Assembly (NCBI RefSeq): GCF_000517545.1
Contig: NZ_BAIV01000015.1
Span: 1 to 64,000, forward strand
Length of the DNA: 64,000 nt
Direction: 5' to 3'
From: Bacteroides reticulotermitis JCM 10512
GTDB taxonomy: Bacteria > Bacteroidota > Bacteroidia > Bacteroidales > Bacteroidaceae
In this document: one piece after another, positions 46,664-56,009 of the stretch
Numbering within the stretch: position 1 is the stretch's first letter
Layout: the number at the start of each line of letters is the position of its first letter
The notes under the pieces: model-generated
What the model was told of the DNA's origin: nothing
The model's input: the letters and a program-made list of their open reading frames with translations, nothing else
Databases searched by the model: none
Translations under genes and position numbers: made by a program

Positions 46664-47794
46664 TTATAATCTTGTTGACACTTGTTTTACCATCCTAGGT
46701 TTCCATGTAGAGAAATCACCGGCAATAATATGTTTGCGCGCTTCGCCGACAAGCCATAAATAAAATGCCAGGTTATGAATAGACGCAATCTGCATGGCTA
46801 ATAGTTCCTGAGCATGGAATAGATGGCGCAAATAAGCCTTGCTATACATGGTGTCTACATATGAAGCACCGTCAGCTTCGATAGGAGAGTAGTCCATCTC
46901 CCATTTCTTGTTTCGCATATTCATAATGCCGTCTTTGGTAAATAACATACCATTGCGACCATTACGTGTAGGCATTACGCAATCGAACATGTCTACTCCA
47001 CGTTCGATGCCTTCAAGGAGGTTGACCGGCGTGCCGACTCCCATTAGATAACGAGGCTTTTCTTTGGGAAGTATTTCGTTGACTAATTCGATCATTTCAT
47101 ACATTTGTTCCACCGGTTCACCTACCGCCAATCCGCCGATAGCATTGCCGTCTGCGTTTTTAGAAGCTATAAATTCGGCCGACTCTTTACGCAGATCCGG
47201 ATAAATACATCCTTGTACGATGGGAAAGAGTGACTGCTTATAGCCATATTTCGGTTCAGTCTCGTTGAAACGTTGTATGCAACGGTCGAGCCAACGATGT
47301 GTTAAGCCCAATGATTTCTTAGCATAGGCGTAATCGGAGTCTCCGGGAGGGCATTCATCGAAAGCCATCATAATGTCGGCACCAATTGTTCGTTCAATAT
47401 CCATCACCTTTTCGGGGGTGAAGAGATGCTTGCTGCCGTCAATATGAGATCGAAATTCAGCACCTTCTTCACTTAGCTTGCGGATGCCTGCTAATGAGAA
47501 GACTTGAAAACCTCCGCTGTCTGTCAACATGGGGCGGTCGAAGCCATTAAACTTATGCAATCCGCCGGCCTTTTCTATCACCTCCAGCCCCGGACGGAGA
47601 TATAAGTGATAGGTATTACCTAAAATAATCTGTGCCTGAATATCTTCTTTAAGTTCAGTCAAATGTACTCCTTTGACTGAACCTAAAGTGCCCACAGGCA
47701 TAAAAATCGGAGTTTCTATCTGTCCGTGGTCTGTAGTGATCAGACCTGCACGGGCATTACTCTTCGTATCTGTATGTTGTAATTCAAATGTCAT
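46664..47794 (-). CDS. tgt: tRNA-guanine transglycosylase lacking zinc-ligand cysteines
   Basis: Inserts preQ1 or a related base at position 34 of Asp, Asn, His and Tyr tRNAs. 376 residues, normal length. Catalytic features are intact: [13 protein letters not shown] with the first Asp near residue 90, [17 protein letters not shown] and the nucleophile Asp in [16 protein letters not shown] near residue 265. In the C-terminal zinc site the usual CxCxxC is absent; the segment before YSKAYLRHL reads [11 protein letters not shown], although the downstream ASIHNLAFY His is kept. The gene overlaps lon by 4 bases and precedes the LptF/G gene by 4 bases. Confidence 0.93.
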   Translation of the reverse strand: MTFELQHTDTKSNARAGLITTDHGQIETPIFMPVGTLGSVKGVHLTELKEDIQAQIILGNTYHLYLRPGLEVIEKAGGLHKFNGFDRPMLTDSGGFQVFSLAGIRKLSEEGAEFRSHIDGSKHLFTPEKVMDIERTIGADIMMAFDECPPGDSDYAYAKKSLGLTHRWLDRCIQRFNETEPKYGYKQSLFPIVQGCIYPDLRKESAEFIASKNADGNAIGGLAVGEPVEQMYEMIELVNEILPKEKPRYLMGVGTPVNLLEGIERGVDMFDCVMPTRNGRNGMLFTKDGIMNMRNKKWEMDYSPIEADGASYVDTMYSKAYLRHLFHAQELLAMQIASIHNLAFYLWLVGEARKHIIAGDFSTWKPRMVKQVSTRL

Positions 47795-50254
47795 TCTTTG
47801 CTCGGCTTCTTTACGGATAAGTCAATGGCATCTGCGACTTTTTCGCTTGTCAGAGCAATGGCGAAAACTTCTTTTATGTCACTAACATAGTGAAAAGTCA
47901 ATCCTTTCAGATAAATGTCTTGAATCTCATCTATGTTCTTTTTGTTCTCTGAACTCATTATTATCTCTTTGATTCCCGCACGTTTCGCGGCCAGAATCTT
48001 TTCTTTGATTCCTCCAACCGGAAGAACTTTGCCACGTAAGGTGATTTCTCCGGTCATAGCTAGATTAGCTTTCACTTTACGCTGTGTCAAAGCAGAGGCT
48101 AATGAAGTGGCCATGGTGATACCTGCCGAAGGTCCGTCTTTCGGAATTGCTCCTTCGGGTACATGGATATGGATATTCCAACCCTCAAAGATCTCTTCAT
48201 TTAGATTTAATATAGAAGCATGAGACTTTATATACTCAAGTGCCAACATGGCAGACTCTTTCATAACATCTCCCAGATTTCCTGTTAGCGTCAGTCGTTC
48301 GCCTTTACCACGGCTCAAACTTGTTTCTACAAATAGAATTTCACCTCCGACTGCTGTCCAAGCCAATCCCGTGACTACACCGGCATACTCATTCCCTTGA
48401 TATTTATCGCGGTATATTCTGGTGCACCGAGCAACTCGTATAAGTTGGCTGGTTTGATTTCTGCGCGGGCGAAGAAGCCATCGCTAGCATATTGGCGGGC
48501 AGACTTACGTAATACCTTACCAATTTTCTTTTCTAATTCACGCACACCGCTTTCCCGGGTATATGATTCAATAATAGCCTCTAAGGTATCTTTTGAAAAC
48601 TTGAGATCTGTCTTTTTCAATCCGTTAGCTTCAAGCTCTTTGGGAACCAGATGCTTGCGGGCAATTTCAACTTTTTCTTCTGTTATATATCCGCTAACTT
48701 CAATTAACTCCATACGGTCGAGTAGAGGCGCCGGAATTGTATTTAGGTTATTAGCTGTAGCAATGAACAATACTTTCGATAGGTCATAATCTACATCTAA
48801 AAAGTTATCATGGAAATTCGTATTCTGTTCCGGATCAAGTACTTCTAATAGAGCAGAAGAAGGGTCTCCTTGTCTGTCGGAAGATACTTTATCTATTTCG
48901 TCGAGGATAAATACGGGATTGGATGCACCGGCTTTTATCAAACTTTTGATAATTCGTCCCGGCATCGCTCCGATATATGTTTTACGGTGACCGCGAATTT
49001 CCGCTTCATCGTGTACACCTCCCAATGACATACGAACATATTTACGCTTTAAAGAAGATGCTATCGACTTTCCGAGTGATGTTTTACCTACCCCGGAGGG
49101 CCATAAAGGCAGATGATAGGCGACTTCATATCATTTTTCAATTTTAGGACAGCGAGATGTTCCAAGATTCGCTCTTTTACTTTCTCCAATCCGTAATGGT
49201 CTTTATTTAGTATCTTTTCGGCATTCTTCAAATTCAGATTGTCCGTAGTGTATACTCCCCAAGGCAGGTTGAGTAAGGTTTGCAGGTAGTTGAGTTGTAC
49301 ACTATAATCCGGAGATTGTGAGTGCGTACGCTCCAATTTAGCCAGTTCTTTTATAAAAACTTCTCTCACTTCGGCATTCCACTTCATTTTTGAAGCTCTC
49401 TTGCGAAGTTCTTCAATTTCCTGTTCTTGTCCGCTGCCTCCTAATTCATCCTGAATTGTTTTTATTTGTTGTTGGAGGAAGTATTCTCTTTGTTGCTGAT
49501 CGATATCTTCACGAGCCCGTAGCTGGATAGATGCCTTGATCTCAGCCAATTGTACTTCTTGGTTTAGAATTTCTAATAAATGATACGTACGCTCTCTTAG
49601 CGATTGAAAATTAAGCAATTCTATTTTCTTATCCTTATTCAGGGGTAGATTAGAGCATATAAAATTGACTAAGAACATATGGTTGTTGATGTTCTTAATC
49701 GCAAATGATGAGTCTTGGTGCATGATATCAGATGATTTGATAAAACGCATAGTCAAGTCTTTACATGTTTCTACTAAAGCCTGGAATTCTTTGTCATTTT
49801 TTTCCGGAACATCCTCTTCCAGTAGTTCAACCTCTCCTTTCAGATAGGGCTTTGTCTCGGTAATCTCTTTCAGATTTAGACGTTTCATTCCTTGAAGGAT
49901 GACGGTGGTTGTCTGATCCGGCATTTCCAATACGCGAACAATACGTCCTATAGTACCGATATTGTGCAAATCATTGATTCCTGGCTCGTCCACTTGGGCA
50001 GCTCGCTGACATACTACTGCTATGTCTTTGTTTTTCTTCTCGGCTTCGCGTACAAGTTTTAAGGATGATTTCCGTCCTACAGTAACAGGAAGGAAAACAC
50101 CGGGAAATAGAACCATATTGCGAAGGGGGAGAATTGGAAGAACTTCACCAGATTTAATGTTCACATCAAAAGCATGTTCATCGTTCCCATCATAATCTGT
50201 AATCAGTGAAAAGGTATTTTCGCCAACATCTTCCATCAAATATTTATCTTTCAT
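47791..50254 (-). CDS. lon: Lon protease, two frameshifts in this sequence
   Basis: ATP-dependent cytoplasmic protease of about 821 residues after joining three frames. A G is missing in the C-run at 49091-49094 (plus strand), inside the Walker A motif, where [13 protein letters not shown] is restored. A second base is missing near 48411, restoring [19 protein letters not shown]. The N-terminal substrate domain ([19 protein letters not shown]), AAA module ([13 protein letters not shown]) and the protease domain with Ser near residue 708 in [13 protein letters not shown] are visible. Its own promoter lies upstream. It overlaps tgt by 4 bases. Confidence 0.94.
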
Positions 50255-50305
50255 CTTTTCGTTTAAATTTAGTTTATGTCATGCAGCACGGGCATAAATC
50301 GTCTG

Positions 50306-50313
50306 CAAAGTTA
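50306..50313 (-). promoter_or_regulatory. Promoter -7 box of lon
   Basis: TAACTTTG on the minus strand, 52 bases upstream of lon. No typical heat-shock inverted repeat (CIRCE-like) is visible. Confidence 0.5.
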
Positions 50314-50442
50314 ATTGATTCTCTCTAATTATAAAGCACATCGGATTTAAAAAGACAAAAACAATGCCAAAAAACAGATTCGTGTGATATTATTCGATTT
50401 TTATTAATTATTTTTGGCGTTTGTCACAAATAGTAGTAGAAA

Positions 50443-51155
50443 ATGCGTTATCCCTATTTCCAATTTAAACAATTTGCCGTTTGGCATGACAAATGCGCCA
50501 TGAAGGTCGGGACTGACGGAGTTCTTCTGGTGCATGGACTTCCGTGAAAAATGCCCAACGAATACTCGATATTGGAACCGGTACCGGATTGGTGGCTTTA
50601 ATGTTGGCGCAACGTAGTACGCCGGATGTCACCATTGTTGCATTAGAGATCGATGAGATAGGAGTAGAGCAAGCTCGTGAGAATGTGGAACGCTCTCCTT
50701 GGAGCGAGAGGATAGAGGTTTTGCATAGAGACTTTAATGAGTTTCAGGCAGATGATAAATTTGATGTCATTGTATCTAATCCTCCTTATTTTGTAGATTC
50801 GTTGGCATGTCCAGATCTTCAACGTAACACTGCGCGGCATAATGAATCATTGACTTATGCGGATTTGTTAAAAGGAGTAGCAGGGTTGCTATCTGACACC
50901 GGGAGTTTTACAATCGTTATCCCAACGGATGTAGCCGAGTTAGTGAAAAGCATGGCAGCGAATTATCAACTATATGCATCCCGTCAGCTTTTTGTTATTA
51001 CTAAACCCGGTGCCAATCCCAAGCGTACTCTCATAACTTTTGCTTTTCAGGCGCAGGAGTGCCAGCCCGAAGAATTGCTTATTGAATTGGCGCGTCATGA
51101 ATACAGTGAAGAATATATTGCTTTGACGAGGGATTTTTATTTGAAGATGGCCTAG
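50443..51155 (+). CDS. trmN6: tRNA1(Val) adenine-37 N6-methyltransferase, frameshifted
   Basis: About 237 residues from the ATG at 50443 ([30 protein letters not shown]) once a missing G near 50530 is restored ([20 protein letters not shown]). It carries the SAM-binding motif [14 protein letters not shown] and the N6-adenine motif NPPYFVDS. This matches the TrmN6/YfiC family that methylates A37 of tRNA-Val. The start MRYPYFQF is the common family opening. Divergent from lon; a hairpin terminator follows. Confidence 0.88.
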
Positions 51156-51269
51156 TGTTAAAGCGATATTTCTGAGTTTTGCGTGTACACTACTAGAAAG
51201 AAAAAAATATTTTGCTCTCATGGTCTCATGCAAAAGAAGATATGTGCTTGTTAATCAAGTTAATGTATT

Positions 51270-51312
51270 ATGAGAGATACCTTTTGAAAGTGGTATCTCT
51301 CATGATTTTTCC
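51270..51312 (+). terminator. Terminator after trmN6
   Basis: ATGAGAGATACC (51270-51281) pairs perfectly with GGTATCTCTCAT (51292-51303), followed by GATTTTTCC. The rest of the 445-base gap up to the tRNA genes holds two further copies of the motif (T/C)ATCTCTCAT at 51336 and 51358, the tRNA promoter and no gene that I can support. Confidence 0.7.
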
Positions 51313-51536
51313 CTCTTTTTAGGCTTTTTTGAGCTTATCTCTCATCATTTTTAGGACATCTCTCATTCATTTTGCACGTTTCTTTCCTTATGTATCTCAT
51401 AAATTCAGGCTCTATATTTTCTATTGGAGTGGGTAAAAGCCGGTTGATACTCGAATTGTTCAACTCTGTGATGTTTTACAAGGCTGTGAGTTTCAGTTGA
51501 TTGGGATTTTGTTTATAAAAAACATTCAATTAGCTA

Positions 51537-51567
51537 TTGTTAATTGAAAAATACTCCCTATCTTTGC
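51537..51567 (+). promoter_or_regulatory. Promoter of the tRNA-Pro pair
   Basis: TATCTTTG (51560-51567) with TTG at 51537-51539, spaced 20 bases, 33 bases before the first tRNA. Confidence 0.7.
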
Positions 51568-51600
51568 ACCGCTTTTGAAAAGAACAATCCTTCAAAGTAG

Positions 51601-51674
51601 CGGGATGTAGCGCAGTCCGGTAGCGCACCTGTTTTGGGAACAGGGGGTCCCAGGTTCGAATCCTGGTATCCCGA
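51601..51674 (+). tRNA. tRNA-Pro (TGG)
   Basis: 74-base cloverleaf: acceptor CGGGATG/TATCCCG with a C1-G72 pair, anticodon stem CCTGT/ACAGG, loop TTTGGGA giving anticodon TGG, T arm CCAGG-TTCGAAT-CCTGG, discriminator A. CCA is not encoded. First of two identical copies. Confidence 0.95.
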
Positions 51675-51713
51675 CTACAAAGAGAAAAGGAAGGTTCTAA
51701 GAATGAGGCATTT

Positions 51714-51787
51714 CGGGATGTAGCGCAGTCCGGTAGCGCACCTGTTTTGGGAACAGGGGGTCCCAGGTTCGAATCCTGGTATCCCGA
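51714..51787 (+). tRNA. tRNA-Pro (TGG), second copy
   Basis: Identical to the copy at 51601-51674, 39 bases downstream and on the same apparent transcript. Confidence 0.95.
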
Positions 51788-51809
51788 CTTAGATAGCTAA
51801 AAGCAAGCG

Positions 51810-51871
51810 AATTGCAGTAAAGTGATGAACATTTATAAAGAAGTTTCCATCATTTTGCTGCAATTTTCTTT
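51810..51871 (+). terminator. Terminator of the tRNA-Pro operon
   Basis: AATTGCAG (51810-51817) pairs with CTGCAATT (51858-51865), with further GTGATG/CATCAT pairing inside the loop, then TTCTTTT. Confidence 0.6.
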
Positions 51872-51958
51872 TAATTAGTAAATCGTCGACATACAAGTAA
51901 AAGTATTTATTGTAACAAGGAAAAAATTGGTCCTTATCCTACCACAAGCTCCAAATAG

Positions 51959-52230
51959 ATGATTTTGAACGTTATTAGAAAATACAAAGGCTTCCCAGGC
52001 CTTACTTCTAAAGAGAAACGTTATGTCTGCGGAGAAATCATAAGTGAAAGTTTAAAAAAGAGAAAGGTGATATTTCATATCACGATCAGGTGACGAATAT
52101 ATCTTATAAAGATAATAAGGATCACCTGCAAAAGTATGGGGCTATATATAGCTCTTCGTTAATCTATGCAAGAATAAGAAAAAGTTCATTACTTCCCTTG
52201 ACTCAAATCGGCCTAAATCGAGAGGGATAG
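51959..52230 (+). pseudogene. Possible small gene of about 90 residues with one frameshift
   Basis: An ATG at 51959 opens a frame with MILNVIRKYKGFPGLTSKEK near the start, which stops early near 52092. One added base near 52080 extends it to about 90 residues through HDQVTNISYKDNKDHLQKYG and QIGLNREG to a TAG at 52228-52230. The repair needed is the same one-base deletion seen in established genes nearby. There is no signal peptide or known domain. It is AT-rich, lies in a gene-poor region, and could equally be non-coding. I do not recognise it. Confidence 0.3.
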
Positions 52231-52482
52231 CCTGTATCTATAAACTAATCAACTAGCAAAACATGCAATTTAAGCGAGTAACAGAATGTAAAAACACATC
52301 TGATCACAATCACATTTTTCCATAAACGACTGATTGATAATTTGATATATTGCGTGTTCTCTGCGGGTGCTGATCTATTCAATACATATTACCAATTTTC
52401 AAAGGCCGTGTACTTGGCTAAAACCCCTTGATAGATAGTAGTAAATAGCTAGTAAAAGGTATTTTTGCCCATTATATTTCCT

Positions 52483-52570
52483 GTTCCACAACTGTGGAAC
52501 AGGCGACTCACATATTGTGAAACAAGTGTCGCACATAATGTGGAACAGCCGTCGCACAATATGTGAAACA
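52483..52570. repeat. Array of 23-bp palindromic tandem repeats (copy 2)
   Basis: CACATATTGTG (52509), CACATAATGTG (52532) and CACAATATGTG (52555) begin exactly 23 bases apart; a fourth dyad, GTTCCACA-AC-TGTGGAAC, lies at 52483-52500 in near phase (22 bases). The spacers (RAACARnnGTCG) are conserved. It shares the run CACATAATGTGGAACAG with the array at 12165-12260, 40 kb away. No recognised gene stands next to it. Confidence 0.85.
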
Positions 52571-53120
52571 GGAAATAGAAGGAAATAAACATAAAGAAAG
52601 ATTGCTTAAATCCACGAATAGTTGCGCACGATACGGTTCAAGAAAGGATTTATTTGGTAAATTTATTACTCTGTTTTCTGAGAAAATAAGCAATAGTTAT
52701 TGCTCATCGGAATAAAATGATCGAAAAAAAGAAGACTCATTGCAATCAATTGATATACTGAATGATATGCAAAAAAGTGACAATGACATGAGAGTGTTGT
52801 ATCATTGTACAAAATGCCTATATCAGCCCACCTTATGCTTTTGCAAGTAATCCGTTTTTCCTTCGTTTTTGGAAATGATACCGGCTGTTTCATTTGTTTC
52901 ATCACGGTGAGAATTTTTTCTCCTACTTGAGAGAAAAAAGTTTCGTCTCGATGAGAAAAGAGTTTATGCCTAAGTAACAAAAGTTTCATGAGGACAAAAC
53001 GGTTGAAACAACTGAAGATTCGTTTGGAGTTACAATTCACTCCTTTGGATTTTAGCTTATAATGCTACATAATGGCTTAGATTAAACTCGTTTTGTATAA
53101 CGGAGCTTTCCAAATGGCTC
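52571..53120. other. AT-rich region without a supported gene
   Basis: The longest open frame (minus, 52666-53040, 124 codons with a GTG start) has no signal peptide, no known domain and an unusual composition rich in Phe, His and Lys. The part around 52870-52990 has repeated short motifs (GTTTCATC, GTTTCGTC, GAGAAAA). It may be a decayed element or a conserved non-coding region. Confidence 0.4.
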
Positions 53121-53288
53121 TTATGATCTCCGGTTTATTGCTTTGCGCAATCCTAAGAATGACAATCCGCACAAGAGAAAAATAACAGAACAATGTGTGT
53201 ATTGTTCGTCTTTAAACATGCTAATGAGTAGTGGAGCGATGATGATGATGGATACCGAGAATAGTATAATTGGTGTCTTGCTTTTCAT
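53121..53288 (-). CDS. Small two-helix membrane protein
   Basis: A 55-residue frame from an ATG at 53286-53288 to a TAA at 53121-53123. The protein begins MKSKTPIILF and has two hydrophobic segments, about residues 7-25 (ending IAPLLIS) and 33-48 (SVIFLLCGLSFLG), with a charged loop FKDEQY between and a basic end RKAINRRS. This looks like a real small membrane protein obeying the positive-inside rule. It lies downstream of spt on the same strand, but beyond spt's terminator. No family recognised. Confidence 0.5.
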   Translation of the reverse strand: MKSKTPIILFSVSIIIIAPLLISMFKDEQYTHCSVIFLLCGLSFLGLRKAINRRS

Positions 53289-53429
53289 TGAATCTTACTG
53301 AAATTAAAGTTCTCATTCTTTCTGTATACAGTCCTGGAAGGTGCATACTCAATAAATTTCTTCACTTATGGCTCTAGGGGCGCTTAGCTTCCTATGTTGA
53401 TTTCATTGAGGTTGTGGAGATAATGGTGC

Positions 53430-53475
53430 AAAAAAAAGAATCGGAGGTAGGTTATCTTAAACCCGCCTCCGATTG
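53430..53475 (-). terminator. Terminator of spt
   Basis: On the minus strand AATCGGAGG (53467-53475 region) pairs with CCTCCGATT (53438-53447 region), with inner GGTTTAAGATAACC, followed by a run of eight Ts. A strong intrinsic terminator. Confidence 0.8.
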
Positions 53476-53504
53476 ATTGTCTTAAAACGTATGTTTTATT
53501 TGGA

Positions 53505-54688
53505 TTATAAGATATCCAAAGCTTTAAATGCTTTAACCAGCTTTTCTACTGCACTGTCGATTTGCTCCTTTGTGTGAGTAGCCATTAATGCCACACGCAC
53601 TAATGTGTCTTGTGGGGAACAAGCCGGTGGAATAACCGGATTGATAAAGACACCTTCATCAAAGGCTAACTTTGTGACCATAAATGTCTTTTCAGTATCG
53701 CGTACATAGAGTGGAATAATAGGAGATTCTGTTGCACCGATTTCGAAACCTGCTTCGCGGAAACGTTTTAATGCATAGTTGGTAGCATCCCACAACGCTT
53801 GAAGTCTTTCCGGTTCATTTTGAATGATGTGGAGAGCTTCTAATGCAGCTGCGGTAGCCGACGGAGTGTTTGATGCACTGAAAATATAGGTACGGGCATT
53901 GTGACGTAACCAATTGATAATGGAAGAGTCAGCGGCAATGAAACCACCGATAGAAGCTAATGACTTGCTAAATGTTCCCATAATCAAATCAACTTCATGA
54001 GTTAATCCGAAGTGATCACAAACACCGCGTCCTTGTTTGCCAAATACACCTAAACCATGAGCTTCGTCCACCATGATACTAGCATTGTATTTATGTTTCA
54101 AGCGCACAATTTCGGGTAAGTTAGCCAAATCTCCTTCCATGGAAAATACACCATCAACGATAATCAGCTTAACAGCGTCCGGATTACATTTTTGAAGTTG
54201 TTTCTCCAGGTCCGCCATATCGTTATGTCTATATTTCATCTGCTGAGAGAAAGAAAGGCGGCGTCCGTCTACGATAGAGGCGTGGTCGCGATCATCACAG
54301 ATAATATAGTCATTTCGGTCTGTCAAACAGGATATTACGCCTGAATTGACGGTGAAACCTGTTGAAAAACAAAGAGATTCTTCTTTACCTACAAAGGCAG
54401 CCAATTCTTTCTCTAATTCAACATGTAGGTCGAGCGTTCCATTTAAAAAACGTGAACCAGCACAACCTGAACCATATTTACGCATAGCTGCAATGCCTGC
54501 TTCAATTACTCTTTCATCCCCTGTGAGGCCAGTATATGCGTTAGAGCCGAACATTAATACTTTATGTCCACCCATTTCTACTTCTGTGCCTGCTTTCCTT
54601 CTATTTCACGGAAATATGGGTAAACGCCTTGTGCCATAAATTGCTGTGGCAGGTCGTACTTAGCTAACTTCTCTTGTAGTAATCCCAT
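53505..54688 (-). CDS. spt: Serine palmitoyltransferase, frameshifted near the N-terminus
   Basis: Condenses serine with an acyl-CoA or acyl-ACP to 3-ketosphinganine, the committed step of sphingolipid synthesis in Bacteroides. From the ATG at 54686-54688 (MGLLQEKLAKYDLPQQFM) it reaches 394 residues when a G lost near 54590 is restored (GKQGTEVEMGGHKVLMF). It is a PLP alpha-oxoamine synthase: GSGCAGSRFLNGTLDLH, the cofactor-stacking segment with DDRDHASIVDG, DEAHGLGVFG and the PLP Lys in GTFSKSLASIGGF. It closely resembles, from memory, the B. thetaiotaomicron SPT BT_0870. Divergent from the lipid kinase gene. Confidence 0.93.
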
Positions 54689-54772
54689 GATTATATTTTA
54701 ATAATGCTCATTTTCAGATTGTTAAAAATGCAGATAACTCTCTTTTTCTTAACAAGTGTTTAAAACAGGGGG

Positions 54773-54882
54773 CAAAGATAGCAAAAATTACTTTTAACTG
54801 TTCTTTTTGAGAGAAAAAAGTTGTCTTCATGCGATTAGCTGTCTTCAATAGCCTAAAATTTAATATATTTGTATTACTTTTG
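54773..54882. promoter_or_regulatory. Divergent promoters of spt and the lipid kinase gene
   Basis: Minus strand TATCTTTG (54773-54780) lies 85 bases before spt. Plus strand TACTTTTG (54875-54882) lies 25 bases before the kinase gene. -33 boxes are not clear on either side. Confidence 0.5.
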
Positions 54883-54906
54883 TCGTCTACAATCGACTAA
54901 AATGGC

Positions 54907-55932
54907 ATGAACGAAAACATGAAGAAAATAACATTCGTTGTCAATCCTATTTCGGGAACACAAAGTAAAGAGGCGATTCTCGGTTTACTTGATGAAAAAG
55001 TAGACAAAACGAGATATGCCTGGGAAGTTGTGTATACAGAGAGAGCAGGGCATGCTGTGGAAATTGCCGCCAAAGCTGCAGAAGAAAAAGCAGATGTAGT
55101 AGTGGCTATCGGTGGCGATGGTACAATTAATGAGATTGCTCGCTCGCTGGTGCATACCGATACTGCTTTGGGAATTATTCCCTGCGGCTCCGGTAATGGG
55201 CTGGCGCGACACCTTCGTATACCAATGGACCCTAAAAAGGCCTTGGATATACTCAATGAAGGCTGTCTGGATATTATCGATTATGGAAAGATAAATGGAG
55301 CTAACTTCTTTTGCACCTGTGGGGTAGGGTTTGATGCCTTTGTCAGTCTAAAGTTCGCTCATGCCGGCAAGCGGGGATTGTTGACCTATTTGGAGAAAAC
55401 ATTGCAGGAGAGTTTGAAGTACCAACCGGAAACCTATGAACTGGAAACGGAAAACGGCGTGAGCAAGTATAAGGCTTTTCTTATAGCTTGTGGAAATGCG
55501 TCACAATATGGTAACAATGCTTTTATCACTCCTCGGGCCACTTTAACGGATGGATTGTTGGACGTAACAATTCTGGAACCTTTCACCGTGTTGGATGTAC
55601 CTTCACTCGCTTTTCAATTATTTAATAAGACGATTGATCAAAATAGCCGGATTAAAACATTCCGTTGCAAACAATTGTGCATTCGAAGAACTGCTCCGGG
55701 AGTCGTTCATTTCGATGGGGATCCTATGGAAACAAGTGCGGAAATAAACATCGAACTAATCCAGAAAGGACTACATGTTGTTGTGCCCAAGGCCATAGAG
55801 AAAGATACGACCAATGTTCTTCAGAAAGCGCAGGAATATGTGAATGGCATTCGGCTGATGAACGAGGCCATGGTGGACAATATTGCAGATAGGAACAAGA
55901 AAATATTGAAGAAGTTAACAAAGAAACCTTGA
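54907..55932 (+). CDS. Diacylglycerol/sphingoid-kinase-family lipid kinase
   Basis: A 341-residue YegS/BmrU/DgkB-type kinase. The glycine-rich nucleotide motif VAIGGDGTINEIARSLV is near residue 70 and IPCGSGNGLARHLRIPMD near residue 95, with RTAPGVVHFDGDPME near residue 260. The family phosphorylates diacylglycerol or sphingoid bases at the membrane surface. Placed back to back with spt, a sphingoid base or ceramide is a plausible substrate, but this is inference. The start at 54907 follows a short upstream ATG-stop (54902). A C-terminal extension of about 40 residues (DRNKKILKKLTKKP) is helical and basic. Confidence 0.85.
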   Translation: MNENMKKITFVVNPISGTQSKEAILGLLDEKVDKTRYAWEVVYTERAGHAVEIAAKAAEEKADVVVAIGGDGTINEIARSLVHTDTALGIIPCGSGNGLARHLRIPMDPKKALDILNEGCLDIIDYGKINGANFFCTCGVGFDAFVSLKFAHAGKRGLLTYLEKTLQESLKYQPETYELETENGVSKYKAFLIACGNASQYGNNAFITPRATLTDGLLDVTILEPFTVLDVPSLAFQLFNKTIDQNSRIKTFRCKQLCIRRTAPGVVHFDGDPMETSAEINIELIQKGLHVVVPKAIEKDTTNVLQKAQEYVNGIRLMNEAMVDNIADRNKKILKKLTKKP

Positions 55933-55962
55933 AACAGCGCTACTGTTTCTTGAAATATTATA

Positions 55963-55970
55963 TACTTTTG
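55963..55970 (+). promoter_or_regulatory. Promoter -7 box of aspS
   Basis: TACTTTTG, 39 bases upstream of the aspS start. Confidence 0.5.
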
Positions 55971-56009
55971 CAGGCTATTATTGGCTAACTATAGATAAAA
56001 ACAAAATAT

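Noticed and set aside
52666-53040. 124-codon minus-strand gene
   Set aside because: GTG start, biased composition, no domain and short internal repeats; kept only as an uncertain region.
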